Shown: positions 22,775 to 35,828, counted from the stretch's first letter. The stretch: 64,000 bases of DNA from Ephydatia muelleri (GCA_013339895.1 JABACO010000012.1:4454789-4518788), one strand, 5' to 3'. Notes: generated from the letters alone by a model not told the origin. Numbers and translations: made by a program.

Positions 22775-25700
22775 CCCTATATAAACACCTGTATGTATGT
22801 TTATGTTGCTGGTCAACAGAAACGATGCACACCATGGTGTGAATAAAATAGTTCTGTACTGATAGCGGTAACATGTATTCGTATACTGTAGACACATGTG
22901 AGGAAATACTTTGTCTGAATAGTTGCAATAGTTGAGTAACCCCATTTGTGATAAACCTACACAGTGTAAATGGACATTATTACAACAACGTGTTTACGTA
23001 CATCTACACACATGCTTATTTACTTGCACTATATAGAGCACAACATATCTAAAGTTTGTGGACCACTCAATCTAGCAGATGTTTGTAGGTCTATACCAAA
23101 GTGATCTTCATCAGCCAACTGCTGACACCAGAAACTTTTGTCCCCCTTGACATCAAGACATCCTCCATTGTACCAAGCACTTAAACTGTGCCCAGCCCCC
23201 ACTGTAATAGAGGATCCCATTTAGAACTCTCCTAAATGCGACTACCACAGTAATGCCCTCTGCCTAACGCTCGTCTTACTGATTGGACGGACATAACCTG
23301 AATACTAAACACTGCACAATATCCAACTTACATGTATGGATTCTTAGACACGATCCCATGAACTTATAAAACCGTAAGCACCACGCACTGACAAATGTGT
23401 ACAGACAAATACAGTGCATACACACACATGTGGATACATACGAGTACATGTACATGTACTTCACTCACCATAGCCATAATAGCTCTGAGAGCACTGTCCC
23501 CACAAACCCGTCAATCAAGAGGAGGGTCCATAAGCCACTGGTGGGGGGCAGGGAGAATTGTTCCCATCCAGCAAAGTCCCATATCAGCAAACACGGTAGG
23601 ATGATGATGGTGTCTGAGAGCCCAACGAACCCTGCAACAAGGACACACATACGTGCACAGGATTAGTGCATGCAAAGACAAGGCGCATTCCCAGACTAAA
23701 TTAGTGCGATACGCAAGTATGCAGTTCAACTGGAGTCGTACCAAAGAACATTGGTATTTCCAACATCTCAGGGTTTGGGACAAACCTCTTTAGAAGCACA
23801 AGATAAAAGGCATAACTAAAGTGGAGACAAATGCATAGCAATGTGACAGTCTAATCCATTGTGAGAAGGGCGAAACTTACAGGATTGCTCCGGCTATCAC
23901 CATAATAAATCCGACATACTTGTTTTCACCACCTTGCGACCGATTGTTGGAAGGTGACAATCCAACCAGCACAGCACCACCAATGCTGTACAAAGATAAA
24001 AGGAAATTCAAATTTAGTGAATGTAATGAAAGTACAGCATGCACAAAACAAAACAGCACATGTACATCTACTGTACAAAGTACAGACATGTATACCTAGG
24101 TACAAAGAAAAGGACATGCTCACCTACATGTACCAACATGTACACGACAAAGAAAAATACATGTATATCTATATGTACGTACATGTACCTTGTACGAAGA
24201 AAACTACACGAAAACTACACATATACCACCTATACATGTAGCATTGTAACAACAATCTGAATTAGTCTACATGTACTTGCCTTTTGACAAAAAGCCTTTG
24301 ATGTGGTTATTTCTTATTCAGTAGCTCTTCCATGCATTGAATAGTACCAAGATAAGTAAAAGCTTCTATCTTCTTCACTATAGGCATGCAGTGTAGAACT
24401 ACACCACTTCTCTTTATCCTCTTCTCAATACATGTACATTAATGGAGTCCTTATTAATGTGTAAACAATGGTGCTTCCCTTTTTTTTTTCTATTTGTCTA
24501 TTTTGTCTACTACGGGAGTAAACACGGTGAGATAGATATGTTTCTTAATACTACACATAAAGTATATTTATACATGTACATGTACACTGTTACATGTATG
24601 TACGTATGTAGGTGTATTATGTGAGACAATATGCCATTGCTGTAACATGATTGTTGGACTCTTCCCCACATCTTCCACAGAATGCCTTACATGGAAGCAC
24701 GTGATTTGGTTATAAACCCAAAACCTAATCCTTACAAGATTGTGATAATAATGACAGGGTCGCTATTGTCCATGCAGACAAAATTGTGGTAATGCACAAA
24801 ACACCAGCCAGATGTTCCAGCATATTGTTTGACATGCTGGGCAAACAGCGTATATACATATAGGCATGCAGTGTAGAACTACACCACTTCTCTTTATCCT
24901 CTTCTCATCCTTCTCTTAATTAATGCCCACCTTTACAGTCACTTCCCCTTCCTCCCTTCCCCTCTCCTTCCCTCTCTCACCTCACAACTATTATCAACAG
25001 CTTGGAGAGTGTGAACTTGTCAGTGGCAGCTGACTGGAGTGGGGGTAAGGCTGCCAAGATGAAGACGAAAATGGAGGACAAAGAGGAAAGGGTGTTCACA
25101 GAGGCCACATTGATGTAGAGCAGAGCAAACTGATATAGGTAGTTGGCAAAGAACCACTGCAACACAAAACAGTGAAACAGGTGACTTGCAATTTCCAGCA
25201 GGCATCACAAGATGTTCATCCTGCTGGGCATCCATCCCCACAATTGCTTCAAACAGAGGAAACCCCTGCACAAATACATGTACACGCCACACTTCTAAAA
25301 AGAGTCCCGTACTTTGGACAACCATAGCAAATCAGAGTGCATATGTGTGGAAGATGTAAGGTCTATAATTAAAGTCCAGACACAATATTCCAAGGAAGGG
25401 AAGTGTCTTACAGACTTCTACAGTGTATGTTTAATTATTTATTGTACAGTGTTTTTGCTATGTCTTAGTGCAATGTAATACTTTTTGGAAGAGATTTACA
25501 TGCATATGATGTATACGTTAATTCAGTACAAGTACTCTATATGCATTCCTGTATGTATTTTCCTGTGCAATCGACATATTAGCAAAGTACATGTATAATA
25601 TATACTTTTCATAGTAAACAAGTTGGCCAAGAACTTAGCAGCTTGTACACGTGTACACTACACACCAGGGTATGCAAAGCACTGCAACAAGAGTTAGAGT

Positions 25701-27193
25701 TGTACACTGCATGCGTGCGTACCGTTCAACACACACACATGCAGTGTATACTAAGGTACATGTACATGTGTGTACAGGTTACACGTAAATTAAACATCAA
25801 CGCAATGCTATACACTCATGTACAGGTATCAGTTTGAAGTTAGGCATGTCTGTACTCTGGTCTGCACTAGTACCTATCTTTGGGTGCATTCCAGTCTCAC
25901 CATTAGTCCAAAGACGAAGGCCAAGATAACCACCACTCTGACCGACATGATGGGTGGATCACCACCTCTCGCTACCTCAGTGCTCAGGGAGGAGGAAGCT
26001 GTGCACGAGGAAGTCAGGAGTAACTAACCAGTGGGGGATGAGCAATGTGCCCACATCAAACAACCGGCAATAGACTCACAAGGACTTGAACTACGTTATG
26101 CGTGCACTTCTTGAAATGACGTTTTATAAATACAGCACAATTCCCTCCCTCCCTCCCTCCCTCCCTTCCTCCCTCTCACCCTCCCTCAAGGACTCACACA
26201 ATGCTTGTCTGACTTCTATAGTCCTTTTGAACCTCACTTTGCGATTGGTTATGGTGCTACCTGAGGGTACTGCAAGAATGGATAATAATATGGTAGCATA
26301 GGTCTTCGTTGTTAGACACAGTCACAATAGGAGCCATACTGCCACTGCAATGCAACCACATGACACATGATCACATCAAAAAACAAGGGCAAAGAAATCA
26401 ATGTTCCACGCACGATTATGCCATCACCAAGGTGACGTAACATATTTAATAGTCATCCAAATGGAGTGGAACGGCAAAGTGTCATATGTGTACACTTGAC
26501 ATACCAGGAGTAACTTCACTCCATACAGACAGATCATGCAGTTGCAAGTACGTCAACCCGTCTCCTTTAACTTCTTCCTTCCTCTCATGTGTACTACGTT
26601 GCACATGAATTTATATGCATACAATATACAGTGTATGTATTTGAATAGTCAGTGCATTCACTTCCATAATGTAGGTGCACACACTTTGTAATTAACCATG
26701 CTATTGCAAGTTACCAGTAATGAACTGCAGAACGCCACAACCAATTCAAATCGTCTTATCAATGACTTTTTCACCCAATCGTGTATGAATACCATGTCAT
26801 GTATTTATTATCATGGGGTTGGGTTGGTATGTGTTCAGGTCTCATGTACTGCATTATGTAGCTCTATGCACATTACACTGCACAGTACACTATAATGCAT
26901 ATAATTATCCATACTGTGCTAGCTCCACTCTAAACACTGCACATTTCTAGCATGCAAGATACATTTGGGCAATTCCATTTAATGATTCAGTGATGTACAG
27001 GGGAATGGAGAGAAACAATTCCCCCTGGATATTATGAATATCAAAGCTAACTAACCACCCTAGATAACTGATTCAACCTCACCCCCTGTATGGTCATTAA
27101 ATGTAATAGTCCATTAGTAGTGCGCCTGCCATGGGACCCATGGGTCTCATGATGGTGGGCAGACAAGGCATACAATGGATAAACTACCTATGT

Positions 27194-27266
<73 letters not shown>

Positions 27267-30200
27267 ACGTGTGTGTGTGCACGCGCGCGCGTGAGTCAAC
27301 AATTACATTCCATCTGTTCTGAGTGTAACAAGTCCAAACACATAGGTACTGTACAGTACAGGTCTACACATTACTCCATATGAAATTACTCCTAACAAAA
27401 CGTTGGCTTAACCCCCATTCTAGGAGAAGCTCATTTCAGCAGCCACATACACAAATGTAATGGGCAATTAGTGCACAGGAAGCGTAGCCACAATAGATGA
27501 ACATTCAATGTGGTTTTGAGGTTTCTAGCATTCAACCTTCAAAGGAACAACCAGGCAACACAAGTTATAAACAGCTCAACTGATGCATCACTGTGTGCAC
27601 AATGTTGCCCCTGCATTGTCCATGTATCAAGGCATCTGGGTATTTATACTTATACACAGAGACTTAAAACCCATAGCCAACTTGGCACGAAACAAATGGC
27701 ACATACAGTGTACATATATAGTACTTGACACTGGTCAGAAAACCAATCTGTATTCCAACCAAGGGTCTACAGCTCTGTAACATGAACTCATAAAGGTTTA
27801 TGTTTAGCTCTTACAGATTGAATAGCTACATGTACATACAAGGTTCTAATACCCCCTTTTTTGCAGACATACAGACAACAAGACTGCTGTTATGCAAAAA
27901 CACTAAACTAGATGGATGGCTGTTTCTGAAGGCGGTTTAACCTACAATGGTATGTGTCCTTTACAACCCACTCCAGTACAATAGCAGTGTAACTTAAAGG
28001 AGCCATGCATATAATCACATACATGTACATAGAATTGCTACAATATATGCAGCTATTGTACATATAGTTATGTGAAGTCCTTACGATGGAATGCCCATAA
28101 AAGTACAATACATCAATAATTTTTTTGGGTGTAAATTAAACAATAATCTTAATACAGACATATGCACACTTAGTGCAGCTCCATAATCACTAAACATTTG
28201 ACTTTGAGCTACAGTACATATTGAATTGTTACCTACATGTATAACTTTTGCATCATTACACTTACACACAGACTACATCAAAATAGTATGCATTATTTAT
28301 TTTTTGAGAGACAGGAAGAGCAAAGAACTTGAAAGGTAACCTCCCTAAATAAAAATAAACCATGATTAAAATCAGTTTATAAAGAAAAAGACAATGCAAC
28401 ATGCTCCATGCATCTGAAATGAATATATGTACAGTGTGAGCTAATCTAGTAGTATAATCAATGACTTTGCCGAAATTTTAGTCATATTCATTTGAGTTGC
28501 ACCCAACATGTTGCATTGTGGATTTTTGCTATTACAATATCTTACATGTGAAAACAATATTGGATGGTCATGCAATATCATTATTATTTGGCTTTGTTAA
28601 AACCCCATAACATTTGATTTAATTGGGCCTTCATTTCATGAAAGCGTTTTTATTAAACCAACCCATCCAAACAACTGCGTACAGGTACATGGTACATTTG
28701 CAGTAACACATTCATCTGAAGGTTTTTTAGTAAATTGTTCAGCCAGTAATTTGAAGTTGATCAAAAATACACAATGGAATTTCTACACATGTAAGGCATT
28801 TTCACTCCATATAGATTATATACATAATATTCTGACAAAATTCAAATTACACTTTACTCCGTGGAGTGATATTTTTAATGCAGCAATGAAATTATTCTAC
28901 TCCAGGACTAAAAAATATACAGTGGAAGGAATGAGGCTGCATATAAATAAATTATAACAAGGTTTTATATTTTTCAACTTCTCGCGTGGAGTGAGGGACA
29001 CCTGTCATTTCTCTTGTTGTCAGCAGTAGAAGTTAGACTTGCAAAAATACCAAATCTGTTAACCATGCATGCGAAGCTGAGTAGCCACATGAGGTTATAT
29101 GTCATTGTAAATAAGCACAGATGCATCTGACAGACAACTCACTCCAACGAAAGACAATTTACTCCAGAGCAACATGTCCAGGAGGACAGTGTCCTTCGCC
29201 AGACACTCCTCCACGACAGTTTGTACTGCACTGTGATAACCTACAGTGTACTTGATCTCCAAAAATTCTAAATCGTTTATTGCTCCAGTCCCAAATCTAT
29301 TCCAAATCCAATGTTCCTGTTAAACAGTACACTACTAATGCTTCAAGAAGTGAAGAAAGACTATGAATAAAATGCTAAATCAAACTCCTCTACATGCAAT
29401 TCAAATGTTAGTAGCTAATATTACATGAAGTATTTAGTTACAACATTGTGGTGAACTGGTGCTCTTGTGTTGCAAATTCAACAATAGAATAGTAGTTGAA
29501 CTCAATTCCTACATGTACCATGATTTACACTGTCAAGAAGCAGAGCCAAAAATTATGTTAGATGTACTATTAAAACTACATGTAAATAGTAATATTATTT
29601 TGCTTTGCCATCCCATGGCATCAAACGTTGTCAAACTAAAAATATGTTTCATTTTTAATTCACTATTTAACCATTGGCTCTTTTGACACATGATTGAGAT
29701 GGTATGAAAATTGCCCACAATCTTGATGAAAGTATACGAGTTGAAAAACATGTGTGTGTTTCGTGAAATTATATCTGTCTAATAAGTAAAGAAACAATTT
29801 TGTAATTCAGAACGACAAGTGAAATGAGGGGCGTGCCCAGCCAGAGTGTACACTGTTCTAGCAGCTCGTTGGCATTGTTTTTCTGCTGCCACCTTGTAAG
29901 TCCCTCGATTGTTCTTATTTCATGAGTGGGTAGTTTGTACATTTGTTGGAATCAAACAATTTGCAAAGCTGACATGCAAGGCTCACCGCACCTACATGTA
30001 CATGTAGGTGTGAACATTAAAAACTGAAGACTACCCTTTCTAGATGTAGATGTGTGTAAATGATGTAACCACACAGTTCACCTACCTGACAACACAGCAC
30101 CACCTGCTCCCTCCTTCTCATCTTCCTCTTCACTATCACAGATGTTGAGGGGATGAAACTGAGCTGGACTCTGCGTGGTAAATTATATTATAATGTGGAA

Positions 30201-32806
30201 CGTTCTATACGAAAATGGGTCTTGTGGATTTCATTTTATAACATAAAATTTAAATCGATATATCTTCCGAAATATTAACGTTATCGGGTTCCTATTTTCA
30301 ACACAACATACCACACCATTACTATATGTGAAAATCCATTGTGGTGTCTTACACATGCGGGGTACCGACGTTTCAAGGTCCGATACCCCGTAGGGTTCAA
30401 AACGGCCACATCTTCAGGTAGGAGTGTCCAAATCGGTTCAAAATAGGTACCTATGTAGAAGGGTCCTACCACTATTGATTTGTTCTGTTCGTTAATTTTT
30501 GCTTTATCCGTTGTGGAGATACAAGTGTGCAAAGAAATTGCATATTTCCCGGGCGTTACGCGCCATGAACATATTACGAGGATGTACTTGTAATACGTTA
30601 ATGGCGCGTAACGCCCGGGAAATATGCAATTTCTTTGCACACTTGTATCTCCACAACGGATAAAGCAAAAATTAACGAACAGAACAAATCAATAGTGGTA
30701 GGACCCTTCTACATAGGTACCTATTTTGAACCGATTTGGACACTCCTACCTGAAGATGTGGCCGTTTTGAACCCTACGGGGTATCGGACCTTGAAACGTC
30801 GGTACCCCGCATGTGTAAAACACCACAATGGATTTGCACATATAGTAATGGTGTGGTATGTTGTGTTGAAAATAGGAACCCGATAGCGTTAATATTTCGG
30901 AAGATATATCGATTTAAATTTTATGTTATAAAATGAAATCCACAAGACCCATTTTCGCATAGAACGTTCCATGTTACAATATATACTTGCAGTCGTTAAA
31001 TGCAGACAGCAGTAGCTCCCTTACTGATGGCCCACACTTAAGGACTCCCAACTCCCTAAATAACAAAGTTGAGTACGGTTTTCATCATGGTCATAATGCC
31101 TCATAATCATAGCACCACAGCTGAAGGCCTAAGGATACGTACCATGCATATTTAAGGAAGTTCTAGGTTGTACTATCTTCTGAGTGCCAATTGGTTACTA
31201 CAATAGGTCATGCGCATCACATTACAATAGAACTGCACCAATGAAATAATTTCCTCACCAGGGAAGAAATAGTTGGCTCAACCAGACTATTGCTAGATGC
31301 TCTGTTGATGGTCCCATCTTCAATCTGCCCAGTCTCCTGGTTGACGTCAGCCGTCTTATCGGTTGGGCTGATCAATGCCTCAGACTCGTCTTCCTCTCCG
31401 TTGGAATGAATCTCAACATAGTTGCCTGAGCCCTTTCATGCAGGGTGTGTGTGGGGGGAGAGAGAGGGGGTGATGAAGAATGAGAGGGATAGAAATAGTG
31501 AGACTAGACTATTGCTGTCGCATAACTGCATGAAAATGTACATGTGTTGCAACAAGATCAGATGACCTATGTAAGAACATTGTGTATTGCTATGCAGCAG
31601 TAAGTGGAAATAGGATTGATAGTGGTAGCTATGGGGAGTGGTGGAGAGTGGTGGTATGGTGAGGGTGGCAATGGGGAGTGGGGAATGGAGAATATTTAGT
31701 GATATGGAGGGAGTTCTACCAGTCAGTAGTAGTATACGACAACCAAGAAGATAAATGAATATAAAACTAGCAGGGATGAGGAAATAATTTTGGTTGAATG
31801 AATGAACAAGTCATTCCAAGAGATAATGTCCACATTGCATGAGTGCATGTGTGTACTTTAGTGACCAAAATATTGAAGTGCTTGTCAAGTGCTGCATCTC
31901 CAAACGATTTCATTCCTCTCAGCACAATCAGTTTACATATGGACAAGTAATGAGAAACCAAGACAAGACACACAAGTACAAGTACTGTATACGTGCAAAA
32001 TTGATGGCATATATGATAAAAATCGAATGTCAACATAGTGCATCTTACCTGGATGCTGGTGGAGATAGTTAAAGAAGACGTTAACTTCTTTTTGCACAAA
32101 ACAGGACAGCAGGCTCGTTGCCATGGTCGCCAAAAGATGAATGCCACGAGATAAATGCTAAAGAGAGAGGTCTCAAAGTAGGTGGTGAAGAGTGGCTTGG
32201 GGTAGGTGCCATTTTGGAAGATATACTGGATTTTTATGTGTGGGGTGTGGTAGGAAAGACAGGTGAAGAATTACAAAACAGTGAGAAACCACATCCATTG
32301 AAGCAGAACAGATAACTAATTACACAACAATTGATTGTTATAACATTCGGATGGTACCCATTCTCAAACATTTGTTATCACATAAGGCGCGTCACATAGT
32401 GACCTAAGTAACATGAAGTTCGTGTGTGTGTGTGTGTGTGTCTGTGTGTGTGTCGGTTGTCATGCGTGCCTGGCTGGTAGGCTTCATTTGAAATCAGACA
32501 TATGTACGTGTATGTGTTCACTCGAGCATCGCTGCGTCAAGTGATGCGTTCGTTCATCGTAACAATTGGTCTCAATTGATTGTGCACGCGTGTCGCTAGA
32601 ACAATTGACAAGTTGTGCGTGCGAGTATGCGATTTGAGTTCATTGTTATGACCAGATCTTACCTCGGAAAGGCCTGCGGACCCTACCCAGAGAACATCTA
32701 CAATGAAGAGTACCGCGATGCCGCCTAATAGTGGTTTGTTAATTCGAGACCAGCAACCACGGCACTTCATCCTACTAACAACACATTGATGATTTGGCAT
32801 TATCAA
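20219..32806 (-). CDS. SLC35F5-like: SLC35F5-type solute carrier, complete 11-exon model
   Basis: Exons 5' to 3' are 32663-32806, 32049-32225, 31259-31432, 30086-30170, 25901-25998, 24981-25156, 23881-23985, 23742-23815, 23469-23631, 20654-20744 and 20219-20422. Every junction is GT-AG, and phases (0,0,0,1,0,2,2,1,2,0) close to 496 residues, against about 520 in vertebrate SLC35F5. Family landmarks in order are VDVLWVGSAGLSE, KPLFTTYFETSLF, FIFWRPWQ, WFFANYLYQFALLY, NTLSSLSSIF, KFTLSKLL, SIGGAVLVGL, IPMFFGFVGL, GTVLSELLWLWG, LIGTLSLTL and NWDPVWIGIRKL. It is a ten-helix drug/metabolite-transporter-fold protein; the SLC35F5 substrate is not settled. The acidic hydrophilic loop (SEEEDEKEGAGG) is encoded by exons 3-5, the most variable part. 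An alternative extension past the stop via GTGTGT at 20270 is possible but unneeded. Confidence 0.93.
22076..22164. repeat. Imperfect (GT)n microsatellite
   Basis: These interrupted GT runs lie in the long intron between the exons at 20654-20744 and 23469-23631 of the SLC35F5-like gene. Confidence 0.9.
22713..22772. repeat. (GT)30 microsatellite
   Basis: This is a pure GT run in the same SLC35F5-like intron, preceded by three short TACTGGTACAT-type repeats. Confidence 0.95.
24380..24427 (+). repeat. 48-bp direct repeat, copy A
   Basis: This is identical to 24860-24907 and begins ATAGGCATGCAGTGTAGAAC. The copies are 480 bp apart inside an SLC35F5-like intron. Confidence 0.9.
24860..24907 (+). 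repeat. 48-bp direct repeat, copy B
   Basis: This is the exact partner of 24380-24427. The pair could flank an old insertion or mark a local duplication. Confidence 0.9.
26142..26188. repeat. (CCCT)n polypyrimidine tract
   Basis: This imperfect tetranucleotide tract lies in the 4-kb intron upstream of exon 25901-25998. Confidence 0.85.
27195..27293. repeat. (GT)n followed by (CG)n microsatellite
   Basis: This is a GT run of about 70 bp, then GCACGTGTG and a GCGCGCGCG block, an alternating purine-pyrimidine tract that is Z-DNA prone in principle. It lies in an SLC35F5-like intron. Confidence 0.9.
29139..29235. repeat. TTACTCC/GGAGTAA-type repeat, related to Ginger-like termini
   Basis: It contains ACAATTTACTCCAGAGCAAC and TGTCCAGGAGGACAGTGTCC, the same motifs that build the inverted ends of the element at 42861-45216. 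It is probably a fragment or a non-autonomous derivative. Confidence 0.5.
30197..30970. mobile_element. 774-bp foldback element (family F, copy 1)
   Basis: This is almost entirely one palindrome: arms 30197-30566 and 30600-30970 are near-perfect inverted copies around a ~33-bp centre. Outer ends are GGAACG...CGTTCC and the flanks carry a direct ATGT (30193-30196 and 30971-30974), read as a 4-bp target-site duplication. It sits in an SLC35F5-like intron. Matching reverse-strand ORFs in the two arms are by-products of the palindrome. Confidence 0.9.
32423..32453. repeat. (GT)n microsatellite
   Basis: This is an interrupted GT run in the first intron of the SLC35F5-like gene. Confidence 0.85.
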
Positions 32807-33635
32807 GTGTCACGTGAGCCGTCCGTGCTGAATTGATGCTCTTTGACACTTATTATCGCTGTGTTGTTGCCAAGCCTATGGATTACATGTATCCATGACA
32901 ACACGAAGATACTTATATTAGAACACAACGCAGAAGCATTGTTCCCAAATGTCTAAAGGGTAGCTTATATAAAACACACTTTTTGTCCCCTGTAAGTGGT
33001 GCATGCACATTGAAAGGATGTGGTAAAGTTTGGTACAAAGTGAGTTACAGCCACACCTACCTGGCTGAATTCATGTGGAGACAATGCTCTACAAAATAAC
33101 CAAATTTATACTGTACATGTAAATATATCTTACTTCAGAGACAGTTGCCATCTAATAGGGCAATATTTTGGGTACTATGAAGTTGGACAGTGAAAAGGAG
33201 GAGTATTTTTGTATGTCAGAATTGTTTTGTGTATTGTTTATTTATGTATTTTAGATATTTTAACTTCCTATGTGACATTATCAACGCACACTTAAAATTC
33301 TAGGGCCTGTTAAAAATTGCCCTAACAAATACACACAAACAAATCAAACACTAATATCATCTGTGCAGACAACAGGGCTGGATCGTGCTAGAAAGGCTCT
33401 AGCATTTGAGCAAATAAGAGAACAGCTCAACTTACCGTACAGGTGGATAAAGCTAGAAGCCAATCTAGAAAAGGTTTCTTTGTCTCCCCCCATGCCTGGC
33501 ACTAAAGAAGACTACTGCAAATAATAATTTTAAAAATGAAACAATAAGTATACGGATCTGGGCACGAGGCTAAAACGCATGAGTGGGCTAAAATATCTGG
33601 CACGTGATGCTGGAGTATAAAAAATGTGTACATAC
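32807..33635. promoter_or_regulatory. Shared 5' region of two divergent genes
   Basis: The start codons of the SLC35F5-like gene (minus) and the aldose epimerase gene (plus) lie about 830 bp apart, head to head. Both promoters must be here or share elements. CACGTGA is near 32811 and a CACGTGATG just before the epimerase start. I did not find a convincing TATA box, and the assignment rests on geometry only. Confidence 0.45.
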
Positions 33636-35828
33636 ATGAATAGGATGATTCTCGCACTTGTCGCCCTGACAAGTGCACAAGCCGCAATATTCTACACGGT
33701 AGAGGATGCATCTATTGGCAGTTTGGCAACCAAGATCATTCGGAACGTACTAACAGGTGAATTAAATCATGCATACATTGTACGCAATACCCTACCATTA
33801 ACCTTGCTCTAAGTCTTCATAGGTAGTTACTCGATTAGCATACACAGAACATAAATAGTCACGTGCTCCACACTCTTGGGACCAGAGGTGCATGCGCAGA
33901 TACAAAAATGCCATACAGTACTAGTATACGTGTAAATTGTCATAGGCTAGCTAACACGTACGCTCTGCAGATGAGCGCTGTCCAACTAATGACGCTTCAG
34001 CTTGTATCTTTGCCACAGGCTGGTCTTGTCAGCTAAATGGCTAAATCATCCATACAACATACTCCAATTGGCGTTGTGTGAGCGGGTTCCACTCCCACTA
34101 ACGTTGCTATGCATAACAAACCCATATTCATACTTAACATGCCTACGCTTGGTCTAAAGGTTCGACTGACCAGTATGAAACTTATGCATACATGTATGTA
34201 CTTACATTACTGTGAGATGTGCAGGTTGCCCTCTTAAGCTGTGGTAGACAAACAACACATCTAACACTGTACATTCATGAATCATTCACAAGCCATACTA
34301 CCCTTTCTTATCTCAATCCCAGATGAGTATGTTCAGATTGTGACAGACTTTGGGGGCAAGGTGGAGGCATTGAGGCTCTCATCCAGGACCACTGGAACAC
34401 TTCGTGATGTTCTTCTGACTGACAATGGCAATGAAACTGCCATCACTGAAAACAAGTTCTGGAAAGGGATGCTACTCATACCTTGGGCCAACAGAATAGC
34501 TTATGTAGGTTTAGAATGTACCTGTCCTATAATGCACTTGTGCTGTTCTTATGTAATGCATATTTCTGAGGAACACATATATAGGTCTGGTAGTCACAAA
34601 AAGATAGCTATCACATTTAGCTTATATTGTACTGAACTTTTTAGTTTTTAGCATAGCTCTTTTACTTATGAATTCAAATCAGGACTGTGATTTAAGAGAT
34701 CACTCACTCAAGAATGCCATAGAAGTGAATATTTTTTGGTTAATATAACTTCGGTTTTATTCTGCAATAATGGGTGTCACTGAACATTGTCCTCAGCATG
34801 AAAAAATAGTTATGAAACCTAACTTAATTTAGTACCAATAACAGATGTAGGTACAGTACATGTATAAATGTACAATTACATATGTATGAAAGAGTTTGTG
34901 TTTTTTTCCTCAACCATTGTATATTGTCATGGGTGTGGCATTGTCAACTGATAGACATTGGCTTCTTATGAATGTACATGTGCAAGCGTTTGCATGCTGA
35001 ACTGTGTTCTTTTCTTTCTGTTACCAGTATCCTTTGTTATGTTGCCCCTTTTTGCCTTCATCTCTCATCCCCTATCTGCTTTTGCTGTAGGGAAAGTATA
35101 CATTTTACAATGATACCAACGATCTGCCATTAAATGATCCACCAAGACAAAATGCTCTTCATGGCTTTTTGGATGGAAAGAAACTTACTGTGTTCAACAC
35201 GGACATAACAGACTACTATGCTACTCTAACACTGCTGTATGACTTTGATGGCACAGATCAGGGTTACCCTTACACCATGAGGATGCTAGTTTCTTACAGC
35301 CTCAGTGGGGCTGGAATGACGATATCCTTTGATATCACCAATAACATGCCTCAGGCACCACTTCCTCTTACTGTTGGTTGGCACCCGTATTTTGCCTGCT
35401 CTATCTACCAGGCAAGGGTTGAATTTGATCCGAGCACACCTTGGAATCTTGTTGAACTGAATGCCAATATGGACCCTACGGGGATGACCCACCTGGACAG
35501 CACTTTCGATGGCAGCCGCGAGATTGGTGGAAACGCTACGGTTCCCACATTCTATGATGTGGAGTACAAATCAGTGATGCCTTCCAGAGATGCTATGTTA
35601 GTGTCCAAGATATATGATGCAGCTACAAATCAGGCTGTAGTTCTCTGGCAGGATAGCAATTTCAGACTGGTGCACATCTTCACAGGGGCCAAGACCTTCT
35701 TTGGTGAGGATGGGATTGCATTGGAGCCAATGTCAGGTATGGCGGATGCTTTCAACAACCACGACCACCTCACCATACTGAGTGCTGGGGAGACCTGGAG
35801 TGGAGCGTTTGGTGTTTACGTGGAGTAG
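33636..35828 (+). CDS. Aldose 1-epimerase (mutarotase) family protein with signal peptide
   Basis: Exons are 33636-33756, 34323-34504 and 35091-35828 (TAG). GT-AG phases 1 and 0 close to about 346 residues, the usual size for this fold. The family catalyses interconversion of alpha and beta anomers of hexoses. Landmarks are NALHGFL (first catalytic His), TVGWHPYF (second His) and ALEPMSGMADAFNN (catalytic Glu); all three residues are present. The N-terminus MNRMILALVALTSAQA looks like a signal peptide, so a secreted or luminal enzyme is predicted, unlike the cytosolic GALM of vertebrates. I chose the ATG at 33636 because it starts the hydrophobic segment directly; the in-frame ATG at 33624 adds four residues. 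The WHPYF/EPMSG signature is nearer bacterial YeaD-like members than GALM. Confidence 0.88.

Noticed and set aside
30281..30886. Paired ORFs of 119 and 83 codons with the same sequence on opposite strands
   Set aside because: They are the two arms of the foldback element read outward; palindromic arms give matching ORFs automatically.
30980..31067. Possible extra exon of the SLC35F5-like gene with an open frame
   Set aside because: Its phases (2-2) do not fit between exons 31259-31432 (ends phase 0) and 30086-30170 (starts phase 0), and the model without it is complete.
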